From Methylobacterium sp. J-088 (GTDB lineage Bacteria > Pseudomonadota > Alphaproteobacteria > Rhizobiales > Beijerinckiaceae): a stretch of DNA of 32,899 nucleotides. The translations under genes and the position numbers were made by a program. The notes under the pieces are model-generated. The model was given only the letters and a program-made list of their open reading frames with translations, ran no database searches and was not told the DNA's origin. The first letter of the stretch is position 1. Every line of letters begins with the position of its first letter. Positions 24,656 through 32,899 of this stretch are shown here, one piece after another. The stretch is taken from positions 1-32,899 of the forward strand of contig NZ_JAKSYH010000090.1 in NCBI RefSeq assembly GCF_022829295.1, written 5' to 3'.

Positions 24656-24907
24656 TCAGTGCAGTTCATAGCAGTTCGTGACGACACGGGGGTTGCGCGT
24701 CACATCGAACAGGATCGAGCACTGGACGAGGTAGGCCCTATCCCGCTTGCGAAACAGGATCAGGGATGAGCGATTGTCGAATGTCCCCGTGTAGCCGGCA
24801 ATCTCCCAACCATCCCCGTTGAGCCGCTCGATGCTGAGAGGCTGATCGGCGGCCGAGCCGGGCGCCATCCAGCCGAGCCAGGCGGCGATGCTCAGGGACT
24901 GTCGCAT
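24656..24907 (-). CDS. small exported protein
   Basis: This 83-residue protein starts MRQSLSIAAWLGWMAPGSAADQ, a short signal peptide. The mature part reads as beta strands (WEIAGYTGTFDNRSSLILFR, then AYLVQCSILFDV) with two cysteines (VQCS, TNCYELH) that could pair. The frame is open further upstream, but that part is Arg/Ala-rich and looks non-coding. Function unknown. Confidence 0.65.
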   Translation of the reverse strand: MRQSLSIAAWLGWMAPGSAADQPLSIERLNGDGWEIAGYTGTFDNRSSLILFRKRDRAYLVQCSILFDVTRNPRVVTNCYELH

Positions 24908-24999
24908 CCAGGTCCGTCGCCTGGAATCGCCGCGCGGACGTCTCGATCGTCCCGCGGCGGCGGCGTTCGCAATCCCGGTCAGCTCCGACGGGGCGCCCG

Positions 25000-25176
25000 T
25001 CACAGGCCTGGGACCGCGTCGATCTCGGGCGCTGGTTCCCCGCGCGGGGGCTCCGGATCGTCGGCTGGGGCTGGCGGAAGCCGCGGGGGCGGCATGTCGC
25101 CGGTGTTCGGCGGCATCGGCAAACCCTGCGGCAGGTCCGGCATCTCCTCCGCGTCGGGCGCTCTCGGATCCGACAT
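25000..25176 (-). CDS. short proline-rich protein
   Basis: The 58-residue protein is almost one-third proline, with acidic residues (PDAEEMPDLPQGLPMPP, ending DAVPGL). GGGAGAG lies about eight bases before the ATG at 25176, and codon third positions are mostly G/C. No hydrophobic stretch. Disordered; function unknown. Confidence 0.55.
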   Translation of the reverse strand: MSDPRAPDAEEMPDLPQGLPMPPNTGDMPPPRLPPAPADDPEPPRGEPAPEIDAVPGL

Positions 25177-25284
25177 GATGCGTTCTCTCCCTCACGCCGC
25201 TATCACGCTGGCGGCAACCGAGGGAGAACGATCAATCGGCGCGAAGGTGCCGCGCGGCTCCACGAGCGGCCGAGGGCCGCCGCG

Positions 25285-25584
25285 TCAGATCGGCTCCAGC
25301 GCATACCACGAATCCGGCGTGGTCGGACGGGCCGGCGCAGAGGTTTCTGTCGCTGCCCCGATCTCCTCCAACCGGCGCCAGACCGCTTGGCAGACGAGGA
25401 TCTCGTTGCTTGCATTGATGCTCAACACGAAGCGATCCGGGACAATCTCCGCCTCCGGAAGGGCGATGCGGATACCGCCGACCGACCGATCGTAGACGAT
25501 GCAGGGCAAGCTGCAGTGCTCGTCGACCGAGATGCTGCCGGTCTCGTTCAGGATCGTACGCGGAGCACTGCGCCGTTCGAACAT
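25285..25584 (-). CDS. PilZ domain protein
   Basis: PilZ domains bind cyclic di-GMP and switch motility, surface and polysaccharide functions. Here 99 residues hold both parts of the ligand motif: R5-x3-R9 in RRSAPR, and D32-x-S34-x2-G37 in YDRSVGGIRI. Beta strands such as RFVLSINASNEILVCQAVWRR follow. It has no other domain, so it would act as a stand-alone c-di-GMP adaptor. The ATG at 25584 has AGG just upstream. Confidence 0.82.
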   Translation of the reverse strand: MFERRSAPRTILNETGSISVDEHCSLPCIVYDRSVGGIRIALPEAEIVPDRFVLSINASNEILVCQAVWRRLEEIGAATETSAPARPTTPDSWYALEPI

Positions 25585-25904
25585 CGCTGCCTCATGAAAG
25601 GTCGTGCAGCAAGGATCGTCGATGCGCCTTCAGGTCGAGTTCTGACAAAAGATCAAATTGTCGGTTTCGGCAGTTCCAATCGTCACCTCACTGGTTTGTG
25701 AGATGGACGTACCGGTTCCAGCGATCGCGACGGCGGATAGACCAAGAGTTGGATCGGGCATGATCGCCGAAGGACGCATCCGGTCCGTCGAGACGGCAGG
25801 CCCCGAAGCGGGTTTTGCCCCGTGGCTGCCGGCTCTCGACGAAAACCTGCGACCGACCAGAGGCCCCTGGCGTCGACTCGATGCCGGCTTCGGCGAAGGC
25901 CGCT
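25585..25904. other. 320-base gap without a convincing gene
   Basis: Short open frames exist on both strands (for example 25658-25915 plus, 25630-25761 minus), but none has a ribosome-binding site or a recognisable product. Confidence 0.5.
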
Positions 25905-26087
25905 CTACTCGGTGATCACCTCGACGAGGGTCGTCAGGAAGCCGAGGGCGACGGCGCCAATCCCGCCCATGAACGCTACGTCCCAGCCGGCGAACTCCTT
26001 CGACCGAGGCGCGCGGAGGAAGGCGAACATCGTCACGGCGGCGCCGCACACGACGAGGGCGAGGGCGAGATAAATCGGGCGCGACAT
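25905..26087 (-). CDS. small two-helix membrane protein
   Basis: The protein has 60 residues with two membrane helices (IYLALALVVCGAAVTMFAFL and FMGGIGAVALGFLTTLVEVI) joined by a short charged loop (RAPRSKEFAGWD). A strong GGAGGAGGA precedes the ATG at 26087, which fixes the start. Function unknown. Confidence 0.75.
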   Translation of the reverse strand: MSRPIYLALALVVCGAAVTMFAFLRAPRSKEFAGWDVAFMGGIGAVALGFLTTLVEVITE

Positions 26088-26448
26088 GCGGTTTCCTCCT
26101 CCGCCGGTCCCTCGGCCCTTCAGGGCTCTTGTTCGGATGAGCGAGACCGGCGTGATCCGTTTCTTTTCATCCGTCGACAAATGATGGCAGACGGACGCGC
26201 AGTGAACAAGGATATAATGAATTCTGCATTGCAGAACGTCGCGCTGGCAGGATCGAGATCTGCATTTCCGACAGACCGCAAAGTCTAGCGGGTGAAAAGC
26301 TGCCTTGCGGAACCTGCCTCACAGCCCCGTATCGCTGAACAGCCGCCACGTGCGGCAGAGGGCGCATCAGGGCACCCTACGAAATTTTCGATGACGGAGA
26401 ACCCTCCCCTCGCACGCGGCGGCGCGGCGGGCGACTGGTGAACAGCTT
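26088..26448. other. 360-base gap without a convincing gene
   Basis: This lies upstream of the two-helix membrane gene and downstream of the next leftward gene. It must hold the promoter of the former; I see no clear -35/-10 pair and no RNA gene. Confidence 0.4.
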
Positions 26449-26829
26449 TCAGTCGAGGAAAACCCGAACGCCGTCAGTATTGAGGATGTCGCGCTGATCG
26501 GCGCACCAGCGGTCGGCGCCGACCGTGGCGATCTCATCCGCAGCGCGCTGGCCTTCGGCCGCGATGGCGGTCTCGGCCCTGTGGCGGCCCAGGGCCGCCT
26601 CGAGGGCACGGCGGGCCGTCCGCGACAGGCCGTCCGAGATCGCGTCATCCACAGTATAGAGCGCCCGACAATGCAGTACGATGCCGGCCTGGGCGCCCAC
26701 GATTCGCACCAGCCCGTCGATCGTCTCGGTGCGCTTGGCCAAAGCTGTGTCCGGTGCGTCCTCGGCCAGCGCGAACCCGCCGGGCAGCGGTGCGGCGGCG
26801 AGCCAAACCGCGAGCAGGGTGCGTCTCAT
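26449..26829 (-). CDS. exported helical protein with two cysteines
   Basis: The protein has 126 residues. Signal peptide MRRTLLAVWLAAAPLPGGFA, cleavage near LAEDA. The mature part is helical, with C in LHCRALYTV and C in DRWCADQRDIL that could form a disulfide. AGGGA lies upstream of the ATG at 26829. No family is recognised; small periplasmic protein. Confidence 0.7.
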   Translation of the reverse strand: MRRTLLAVWLAAAPLPGGFALAEDAPDTALAKRTETIDGLVRIVGAQAGIVLHCRALYTVDDAISDGLSRTARRALEAALGRHRAETAIAAEGQRAADEIATVGADRWCADQRDILNTDGVRVFLD

Positions 26830-26932
26830 CGTCGACCAATCCCTGAGCGATGCGGGTCGGGGCGGTCCCGACCGAGGCTGGCTGCACGGATCCACGTGGG
26901 GCGATTCGGCCGCGCCATTCAGGACCGGGCGA

Positions 26933-27208
26933 TTACTTCCGCGCGGCCATCAGATCATGGGCGAGCACCGTCAGCTTGCCGATCAGGCTGCTGATATCAC
27001 CGCTCTTGCACGACCACTGGGTTCCGATCGCTTCACCATCGGCCGACACGGAGACGATCGCCACCGAGCGCATCCGGCCTTCGCGGGCGAGCGCCAGATG
27101 ATCCTGCAGCACGGCGATGATCGACGCGGTGTCCTCGTCGGCAACGGCCGGGGCGACATGCGCCGGGAAGGGCACGACCGAACTTTGCTTCGTCTGCTCT
27201 CGCTTCAT
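26933..27208 (-). CDS. small hypothetical protein
   Basis: This 91-residue protein has a beta-rich core SVAIVSVSADGEAIGTQWSC followed by KSGDISSLIGKLTVLAHDLM, a single compact domain with no export signal. AGGGA sits eight bases before the ATG at 27208; another ATG at 27217 lacks proper spacing. I recall similar short proteins from Methylobacterium and phage-related regions but cannot name a family. Confidence 0.68.
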   Translation of the reverse strand: MKREQTKQSSVVPFPAHVAPAVADEDTASIIAVLQDHLALAREGRMRSVAIVSVSADGEAIGTQWSCKSGDISSLIGKLTVLAHDLMAARK

Positions 27209-27442
27209 CTCGCCCATCCCTTGGTTGTCGTCTCGGGATCCGACGTGCGCAGACGCTATGTGCAGAGTAAGGCAGCTTGTCCGTGTCGGGCAATGTCGTG
27301 GACGTGTGTGGCGCCGCAGCAACGATGGCGCGCGTCACCGGCCTTGCTCCGGGATCAGCCTTGTTGGCGGCCGAACGCCCGGGACCCCGTCGCCGAGCTG
27401 CGGCAACCGCTCGTGCAGGGGTCCCTGGGACGCGATCCGATC

Positions 27443-27910
27443 TCAGGCCGCCTTGCGGCCCTTGCGCTCGCGCTCGGCCATGGCGCCGGGCTGGCCAAGA
27501 CCGATCGCCTTGGCCAGAGCGGAGCGCTGCTCGGCGTAGGCCGGGGCGACCATCGGATAATCGGCCGGCAGGCCGTAGCGGTCGCGGTAGGCCCTCGGGT
27601 CCAGCCCGTGGCTGGTCAGGTGGCGCTTGAGCGTCTTGTAGGTCTTGCCGTCGATGAAGCTGACGATCCCGTCGGGACGGACCGACTTGCGGATCTGGGC
27701 CGCGCTCGGCCGGTCGATGTCGGGCTGGGCTGCCGTGCCGGTCTCCACCGTCAGGGTGCCCGAGACGAGGCCCGCGATGGCCCCGTGGACCCGGGCGATC
27801 AGCGCCGGCAGCTCCGCGGCCGGAACGGGATTGTTCGACACGTAGGCGGCGACGATGTCACCGGCCAGCTCGATGAAGTTGGGGGTGGGCCCGGTGGTTT
27901 CTTCTGTCAC
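27443..27910 (-). CDS. Ros/MucR-family transcriptional regulator lacking zinc cysteines
   Basis: Ros/MucR proteins bind AT-rich promoter DNA and control exopolysaccharide, motility and host interaction. The 155-residue protein keeps the family core KTYKTLKRHLTSHGLDPRAYR, then GLPADYPMVAPAYAEQRSALA and KAIGLGQ. The position of the CxxC zinc ligands reads S84-F-I-D87 instead of Cys-x2-Cys, while H97 and H101 remain. Mesorhizobium Ml proteins of this kind are known to bind DNA without zinc. The GTG start has AGGAA seven bases upstream. Confidence 0.88.
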   Translation of the reverse strand: MTEETTGPTPNFIELAGDIVAAYVSNNPVPAAELPALIARVHGAIAGLVSGTLTVETGTAAQPDIDRPSAAQIRKSVRPDGIVSFIDGKTYKTLKRHLTSHGLDPRAYRDRYGLPADYPMVAPAYAEQRSALAKAIGLGQPGAMAERERKGRKAA

Positions 27911-28251
27911 TTCAGCATTCCTAGTGTGCCCCTCACAAGTGATTTGCTACTTCCCCCCGCTGAATGCAAGTTACAAAATCGTTTGTGGACCGGCATCCGG
28001 TGCATGATTGGCATGCCCGGCACGGCCGGCAGGCGGGTATTTCCGGCAATCGTCCAAGAGATCTTGGTCGCAGCGACCGGGCGATGCAGTCGACTGCGGG
28101 AGTGTTTTTCCAAGGCTGCGAAACGATCCAGCAATGCACCTAGAGTTCAGGAATATCCCTGGGATCGCGCTTCAGGTATTCGGTCGACGGGGCCGCGACG
28201 GCGCCAGGCCGCCGTGGTGACGTCGCGGCCGCGACGTGGCATTGCGCGACC
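27911..28251. other. 341-base gap upstream of the MucR-type gene
   Basis: It contains AT-rich patches around 27950-27985, the sort of DNA MucR proteins bind, so autoregulation is possible. No gene is supported. Confidence 0.4.
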
Positions 28252-28458
28252 ATGCTCCTGCTGGCCCTCATCCTCGCCCTCCTCGTCGTCTTGGTGATGA
28301 TGATCGTCCTGCGGCGCTGGACCGGCCGGCTGGCCTCGCTGGCGACGCTGCTCGCTGCAGCGATCATGGCCCTCTGGCTGGCCGAGGTCGGGCTGCTCCC
28401 GGGGTCCAAGGGGCCGCTGACCGCCGACCGACCCCTCGTGCCCGGACTCGACCGGTAA
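28252..28458 (+). CDS. small membrane protein
   Basis: The 68-residue protein starts directly with a hydrophobic helix (MLLLALILALLVVLVMMIVL), then RRWTGR, then a second helix (SLATLLAAAIMALWLAEVGL) and a short Pro/Gly tail. No ribosome-binding site is obvious. It is followed 34 bases later by another small membrane protein, so the two may form an operon. Confidence 0.6.
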   Translation: MLLLALILALLVVLVMMIVLRRWTGRLASLATLLAAAIMALWLAEVGLLPGSKGPLTADRPLVPGLDR

Positions 28459-28492
28459 CGGTCCGGTAAGCCTGTCGCGGCCAGCATGGACC

Positions 28493-28678
28493 ATGCCCAC
28501 GCTCTCCGCACCGCGCCTCCTGACCTTTCTCGTGTCGGCCGTTCTGATCGGTCTCGCCGTCGCCAGCCTGTACACACGGATCCCGATGGTCGGACGGACC
28601 GTGGTGGTGCACCGGCAATGGTTCTTCATCGGCGCCTACGTCCTTCTGGCGCTCGGTGTGACGACACGCAGCCTGTGA
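28493..28678 (+). CDS. small two-helix membrane protein
   Basis: This protein has 61 residues. Helices LLTFLVSAVLIGLAVASLYT and WFFIGAYVLLALGVTT are joined by a short loop with VGRTVVVHRQ. It lies between two other short same-strand genes. Function unknown. Confidence 0.62.
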   Translation: MPTLSAPRLLTFLVSAVLIGLAVASLYTRIPMVGRTVVVHRQWFFIGAYVLLALGVTTRSL

Positions 28679-28724
28679 GCGGCGGGCCTCGGTCACGGAG
28701 GCCGCCTGCAGCGAGGAGACCGCC

Positions 28725-28979
28725 ATGGCCTTGAAAACCACCTTCGTGGTTCAGCCCTTCGAACTGCATCGCAAACGCCTGCGCCCGGCGCGCCAGGAGC
28801 CCGCGCAGAGCGAGTTCGGCGCCCTCAAGAAGGCGGAGGCGCTGGCCGGACGCCTGCCCGGCGCTGTCGCCCTGAAGGTCGTCGCCGACGACGAGACCGG
28901 CGAACTCGATAGCGTGGCGATCCTTGGCCAGTTCGGCGACGTGCCGGACGACTTCGCCGAGAGCCTGCTCGGCGGCTGA
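28725..28979 (+). CDS. small conserved-type cytoplasmic protein
   Basis: The protein has 84 residues. GAGGAG seven bases before the ATG. The order is beta (KTTFVVQPFELHRKRLRPAR), helix (FGALKKAEALAGRLPG), beta (AVALKVVADDETGELD), with an acidic end. The alternation resembles small stand-alone alpha/beta DUFs. No family name can be given with confidence. Confidence 0.72.
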   Translation: MALKTTFVVQPFELHRKRLRPARQEPAQSEFGALKKAEALAGRLPGAVALKVVADDETGELDSVAILGQFGDVPDDFAESLLGG

Positions 28980-29109
28980 TCCCAGCGCTGACAGGCACCC
29001 GTTTCCGTCCATGCGACACAGACAACGCAGGTTTATAGGTGGATTGAAACTACGTAGAAACAACGGATCATGATTTTTGCGAGCAGTCGTGCTCGCTGAG
29101 CCAGAGCCT

Positions 29110-29343
29110 GTGACCCGCTATTTCATCGACATCCATGACGGCACCAACCTTGTCCGCGACCATGAGGGTTTTGATGTTCCTGATCTGACCGCAGCGCGGG
29201 CGCAGGCAGTGCGGATGATGACCCGCATCGCCCAGGGCCTGTCGGATCCGCGGGAGCGGCAGGATTACGTCATCGCGGTGCGCGACGCGCAGGGCGAGGT
29301 CCGTCTGCGCCTGCGGCTCTCCTACGACATCGAGCAAGGCTGA
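29110..29343 (+). CDS. DUF6894 domain protein
   Basis: This 77-residue protein matches the DUF6894 pattern: TRYFIDIHDGTNLVRDHEGF, then VPDLTAARAQAVRMM, then RQDYVIAVRDAQGEVRLRLR. Such proteins are abundant in Methylobacterium and relatives; their function is unknown. I chose the GTG at 29110 because the domain starts right after it; the TTG at 29077 would add 11 residues of no known type. Confidence 0.78.
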   Translation: MTRYFIDIHDGTNLVRDHEGFDVPDLTAARAQAVRMMTRIAQGLSDPRERQDYVIAVRDAQGEVRLRLRLSYDIEQG

Positions 29344-29402
29344 CGGCGGTTGAGGGACGAGGCCGGAATAGCGCGGTCGATCCGCCGCGTTGGTGCGCGT
29401 CG

Positions 29403-29511
29403 CTAGTGCTCTGACGCATCCACTTCGTTCATGCGAGTGAGCACGAGTTCTTTGGTTTTGCATCAATTTTTCCAGACTCGGCTGACGCCTCCGTCTGGAT
29501 CGATGCACTAG
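29403..29511. mobile_element. 109-bp MITE-like element with CTAGTGC/GCACTAG ends
   Basis: The element begins CTAGTGC and ends GCACTAG, a perfect 7-bp terminal inverted repeat that extends imperfectly inwards (GCATCCAC near the left end, GTCTGGATC near the right). An inner stem CCAGAC/GTCTGG encloses GGCTGACGC. It is clearly more AT-rich than its neighbours and has no reading frame. It lies 18 bases before the gene at 29530. Confidence 0.55.
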
Positions 29512-29529
29512 AACGGTCGAGGAGGACGG

Positions 29530-29958
29530 ATGAGACGGACGACGGGTGCGATCGGATCTTGCACGGCGGCGCTCGCGCTGCTCTGCGCCCTGCCCCTGGC
29601 GGCGCGGGCGCAGACGGCACCGCCGCCCCCGGCCGGGTCCGCGACGGCGACGCCGGACAACGCCGTCCTGCTGACGGTCTTCCTGCGCCACGACCAGTCG
29701 CGCCCCTTGGCCGAACTGAACGCGCAGCTCGCCAAGCAGGGGTTCTACAAGGCCTTCCCGCCCCCCGGGATCGAGGTCGTCTCGTGGAACGTCGTCATGG
29801 GGATCGGGCAGATCATCACGCTGCGGCTGCCCGCCACCCGGCTCCGGGAGGTCAACCGGGTCCTCGAGGACACGGCCTGGGGCGCCTACCGGACCGAGTT
29901 CTACCCGACCTACGATTACCGGGCGGTGGGCCTCGCGGAGCACGAGAAGGCGCGCTGA
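29530..29958 (+). CDS. exported conserved-type protein
   Basis: The protein has 142 residues. Signal peptide MRRTTGAIGSCTAALALLCA...AARAQ. The mature part is a compact domain: NAVLLTVFLRHDQSRPLAEL, GFYKAFPPPGIEVVSWNVVM, GIGQIITLRLPATRLREVNR, and WGAYRTEFYPTYDYRAVG. It has no catalytic motif that I recognise and is probably a periplasmic ligand-binding or structural protein. GGAGG precedes the ATG. Convergent with the next gene, stops four bases apart. Confidence 0.82.
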   Translation: MRRTTGAIGSCTAALALLCALPLAARAQTAPPPPAGSATATPDNAVLLTVFLRHDQSRPLAELNAQLAKQGFYKAFPPPGIEVVSWNVVMGIGQIITLRLPATRLREVNRVLEDTAWGAYRTEFYPTYDYRAVGLAEHEKAR

Positions 29959-29962
29959 CGGC

Positions 29963-30256
29963 TCAGCGCTGGCCGCTGTCGCTGTTGCGCTGCGTGCAGC
30001 GCCATCCGGCCCAGCAGGACGGCACGTCGGCGGAGGGCTCGAAAGCCGGCGCACCGGTCTCGTCCTGTTGGCATGATCCGGAATCCAGGTGGACGGTCTC
30101 GTAGGTCGTCTCGCTCCGCGCGAGGATCACGGTGCGATCCCGGGCGACGCGAGCCCGCAGGGCGGCGCAGGTCAGGCCGCGCGTGTCGATCCGCTCCTGT
30201 GCGACGGCACCGGTCGCAAGGACGCTCAGGACGAGGGCACAGGCAAGGCGAGGCAT
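29963..30256 (-). CDS. small exported cysteine-containing protein
   Basis: The protein has 97 residues. Signal peptide MPRLACALVLSVLATGAVAQ. The mature part has four cysteines (LTCAAL, GSCQQD, PSCWAGWRC), probably two disulfides, and a LTCAALRARVARDRTVIL stretch seen in small envelope proteins of rhizobial bacteria. GGAGGGA before the ATG at 30256 settles the start. Function unknown. Confidence 0.8.
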   Translation of the reverse strand: MPRLACALVLSVLATGAVAQERIDTRGLTCAALRARVARDRTVILARSETTYETVHLDSGSCQQDETGAPAFEPSADVPSCWAGWRCTQRNSDSGQR

Positions 30257-30399
30257 GGGTCCCTCCGGATGTTTTTGGACCAATACCGGAACCCGGTTTC
30301 GTCAGTGTTTCCGGATGCCTTCGGCGGGCCGCCGGAATGTCGTGGATGGCGGTTTCTAAGATCTATCCGAGGATAAGAACGAACGGTCCCGCGGCTCGC

Positions 30400-30421
30400 C
30401 CTCCCCCGCAAAGGGGGGAGG
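30400..30421 (-). terminator. hairpin downstream of thrS
   Basis: CCTCCCCC and GGGGGAGG form a perfect 8-bp stem with a 6-base loop, about 50 bases after the thrS stop. No T-run follows, so termination is inferred from position and stability. Confidence 0.45.
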
Positions 30422-30471
30422 TGGACGCGCGGCGACCTACGCCGCCAAACCGCCACCCCGAGCCCGTCCCG

Positions 30472-32499
30472 TCAAGGCGCGGGCTGCACCTCATGATGCC
30501 CGTCGAGCACCGTGTCGCTGCTCGGGACCGTCTCGGCCACGGCCTCGGCCCGGCGGCGGTCCGGAGCCGTCGCCTCCTCCACGAAGGCCGCCACCGCCTC
30601 GGTCAGCGGCAGCGTGCGGGTCTGCTGGCTGCCGAGCCGCCGGATCGAGACCGTCTGCTCCTCCGCCTCGCGCTTGCCCAGCGCCAGCAGCACCGGCACC
30701 TTGGCCAGCGAGTGCTCCCGGACCTTGTAGTTGATCTTCTCGTTGCGCAGATCCGCCTCGACCCGAAGGCCCGCCCGCTCCAGGGTGCGGATGACGTCCC
30801 GGGCGTAGGGATCGGCCTCGCCGGTGATCGTCGCCACCACCACCTGCACGGGCGCCAGCCAGAGCGGGAAATGCCCGGCGAAATGCTCGATCAGGATGCC
30901 GGTGAAGCGCTCCATCGAGCCGCAGATCGCCCGGTGGACCATCACGGGCGGCTTCCTCGCGCCGTCGGCGTCGATGTAGAAGGCGCCGAACCGCTCGGGC
31001 AGGTTGAAGTCGACCTGCGTGGTGCCGCATTGCCAGTCGCGCCCGATCGCGTCGCGCAGCACGTACTCGAATTTGGGCCCGTAGAACGCGCCCTCCCCCG
31101 GGTTGATCGCCGTCTTGATCCGGCCGGCCGACTGCTCCTCGATCTGCGCCAGCACCCGGGTCATCACCTCCTCGGCGTGGTCCCACAGCGCGTCGGACCC
31201 GACGCGCTTCTCGGGCCGGGTCGAGAGCTTCACCACGATCTCGCCGAAGCCGAAATCCGCGTAGGTCGAGAGGATCAGGTCGTTGATCTTCAGGCACTCG
31301 TCGGCGAGCTGGTCCTCGGTGCAGAACACGTGGGCGTCGTCCTGGGTGAAACCGCGCACGCGCATCAGCCCGTGCATGGCGCCGGACGGCTCGTAGCGGT
31401 GGACCACGCCGAACTCGGCCATGCGCAGGGGCAGGTCGCGGTAGGATTTCAGCCCGTGCTTGAAGATCTGCACGTGGCCCGGACAGTTCATCGGCTTGAG
31501 CGCGAACCAGCGCTTGTCCTCGGCCTCCTCGCCGGCCGATTGCGCGGCGAACATGTTCTCCCGGTACCAGCCCCAGTGGCCGGAGGTCTCCCACAGGGCC
31601 TTGTCGAGGATCTGCGGCGCGTTCACCTCGGCATAGTCGCCGCGCAGGCGCCGGCGCATGTAGGCGATCAACTCCTGGAAGATCGTCCAGCCCTTGCCGT
31701 GCCAGAACACGACGCCCGGCCCCTCCTCCTGGAAGTGGAACAGGTCCATCTCCCGGCCGAGCCGGCGGTGGTCCCGGCGCTCGGCCTCCTCCAGCCGGTG
31801 CAGGTAGCCGTCGAGATCGGCCTGGGCCGCCCAGGCGGTGCCGTAGATGCGGGTGAGCATCGGGTTGTTCGAATCACCGCGCCAATAGGCGCCCGCGACC
31901 TTCATCAGCTTGAAGGCGGTGCCGACCTTGGCGGTCGAGGTCATGTGCGGGCCGCGGCACAGGTCGAACCAGTCGCCCTGGCGGTAGATCTTCAGGTCCT
32001 CGCCGGGCGGGATCGCGTCGACCAGCTCGACCTTGAATTTTTCGTCCTTGCCGGCGAACAGCGCCCGCACGTCCTCGCGCGTCCAGATCTCTTTCGTAAA
32101 CGGTGCATCGCGCGCAATGATCTCGCGCATCTTCGCCTCGATCTTCGGGAAGTCCTCCGGGGTGAACGGCGTCTCGCGATAAAAATCGTAATAAAAACCG
32201 TTCTCGATCACCGGGCCGATCGTCACCTGCGTGTCCGGCCAGAGCGCCTGCACCGCCTCGGCGAGCACATGCGCGCAATCGTGCCGGATCAGCTCCAGGC
32301 TGCGCGGATCGGTGCGGTCCAGGAACTCGATGCGGGCGTCGTGCGCGATCGGATCGTCGAGGTCGGCGACCGTGCCGTCGAGCGCCATGGCGACGGTGCG
32401 CTTGGCCAGCGACTTGGCGATGCCCTCGACCACGGCGCGACCGGTGGTGCCGGCGGCGATCTCCCGCGTGTTGCCGTCGGGGAAGGTGAGAATCGGCAT
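30472..32499 (-). CDS. thrS: threonyl-tRNA synthetase
   Basis: ThrRS charges tRNA-Thr with threonine. The 675 residues hold all domains. TGS is at about 1-62. The editing domain contains H73-x3-H77 ([13 protein letters not shown]) and the zinc-type DLCRGPHM segment. The catalytic class II core has [16 protein letters not shown], motif 2 [20 protein letters not shown] and motif 3 [15 protein letters not shown]. The anticodon-binding domain follows ([15 protein letters not shown]) and a tail of about 35 variable residues ends the protein. Length is slightly above the usual ~640 because of that tail. The ATG at 32499 begins the family start MPILTFPDG. It appears monocistronic. Confidence 0.98.
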   Translation of the reverse strand: MPILTFPDGNTREIAAGTTGRAVVEGIAKSLAKRTVAMALDGTVADLDDPIAHDARIEFLDRTDPRSLELIRHDCAHVLAEAVQALWPDTQVTIGPVIENGFYYDFYRETPFTPEDFPKIEAKMREIIARDAPFTKEIWTREDVRALFAGKDEKFKVELVDAIPPGEDLKIYRQGDWFDLCRGPHMTSTAKVGTAFKLMKVAGAYWRGDSNNPMLTRIYGTAWAAQADLDGYLHRLEEAERRDHRRLGREMDLFHFQEEGPGVVFWHGKGWTIFQELIAYMRRRLRGDYAEVNAPQILDKALWETSGHWGWYRENMFAAQSAGEEAEDKRWFALKPMNCPGHVQIFKHGLKSYRDLPLRMAEFGVVHRYEPSGAMHGLMRVRGFTQDDAHVFCTEDQLADECLKINDLILSTYADFGFGEIVVKLSTRPEKRVGSDALWDHAEEVMTRVLAQIEEQSAGRIKTAINPGEGAFYGPKFEYVLRDAIGRDWQCGTTQVDFNLPERFGAFYIDADGARKPPVMVHRAICGSMERFTGILIEHFAGHFPLWLAPVQVVVATITGEADPYARDVIRTLERAGLRVEADLRNEKINYKVREHSLAKVPVLLALGKREAEEQTVSIRRLGSQQTRTLPLTEAVAAFVEEATAPDRRRAEAVAETVPSSDTVLDGHHEVQPAP

Positions 32500-32899
32500 G
32501 GATCAAGCGTCTCCGGGCTCAGTCCTGCATACGCGGCAGGTAAGCGGTTTCGGGGGAGCGGCCGTGTAGACCGATTTTTGGGGCGAGGGAACAACGGTGC
32601 GGCGCAACTCCCCGCATCCCTGACCCGGCTGGCCTGCCCCAGCCTGTCCTCACGGCATGCGCCATCGTCCCCACCCGCCTTCCGGCGCCGGGGGCATGAC
32701 CCAAGAAAGACAACACGCGGGACGCGGGACGCCGCGGGAACCCAGGTGTCGGCCAAAAACGCGCGGGATCCGGTCCCCGCGGCGCCCGCGGCATCGACCG
32801 GGCATGGTCCCCGGCCGGTGCCGTCTTTCTCGTCGCGGCGTCTTGTCGACGTCCCGGTCCTGCGACTCCCCGTTAGCGGTCTCGGGCAGGGTGCACGCA
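32500..32899. other. 400-base region upstream of thrS, no gene seen
   Basis: This should contain the thrS promoter and leader. A weak GGAG lies 11 bases before the thrS ATG. I see no T-box, no convincing promoter and no supported reading frame up to the window end. Confidence 0.45.

Noticed and set aside
25630..25761. Possible 43-residue minus-strand peptide rich in Thr/Ser/Ile
   Set aside because: Lacks a clear ribosome-binding site and is too short to judge without comparison.
32500..32899. T-box or other leader control of thrS
   Set aside because: No T-box sequence or antiterminator pairing was seen, and T-boxes are not usual in proteobacteria.

Overview
The window looks like chromosomal DNA of a high-GC alphaproteobacterium of the Methylobacterium/Methylorubrum type. 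This rests on strong G/C bias at third codon positions, the gene order slt-dapA-smpB-(peroxiredoxin)-NYN / rpoZ-rsh, a divergent fabD-fabG-acpP-fabF cluster, and many tiny secreted, membrane and DUF6894 proteins. The genus is an inference from familiar sequences, not from a search.

Layout. 1-390: tandem copies of a GC-rich intergenic repeat. 390-4102: a small exported protein, a periplasmic catalase-family peroxidase and a Slt-type lytic transglycosylase. 4303-6340: dapA, smpB and a Bcp-like peroxiredoxin. 6345-10214 (leftward): an NYN-domain protein, the bifunctional (p)ppGpp synthetase/hydrolase, and RNA polymerase omega. 10453-14352 (rightward): fatty-acid synthesis genes fabD, fabG, acpP and fabF.

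14353-16633 is an accessory insertion. Directly after the fabF stop the composition drops to roughly 33-43 % GC in lines I counted. Here lie two tightly coupled leftward genes: a DUF5343-type protein, and a TIGR02391/Hypoth_Ymh protein carrying a HEPN ribonuclease-like R-N-x3-H motif (R131...H136). The AT-rich DNA stops exactly at the stop codon of a decayed 180-bp copy of the 3' end of the neighbouring YidB-like gene. A second coupled pair (DUF4926 + DUF6883-like) then sits between this copy and the intact YidB-like gene. I consider this stepwise two-cassette insertion at the yidB 3' end the best candidate for an undescribed defence or toxin-antitoxin-like system in the window.

16633-30256 holds a YidB-like protein, an inverted-repeat element, a BON/OmpA-like envelope protein with a repetitive insert, and about twenty small proteins. 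Most of the small ones are secreted or membrane proteins of unknown function. Among them are a PilZ protein, a Ros/MucR regulator lacking the zinc-binding cysteines, a DUF6894 protein and a 109-bp MITE-like element. 30472-32499 is thrS (leftward) with a hairpin behind it. The last 400 bases show no gene. I saw no tRNA, rRNA, CRISPR array, transposase or integrase.
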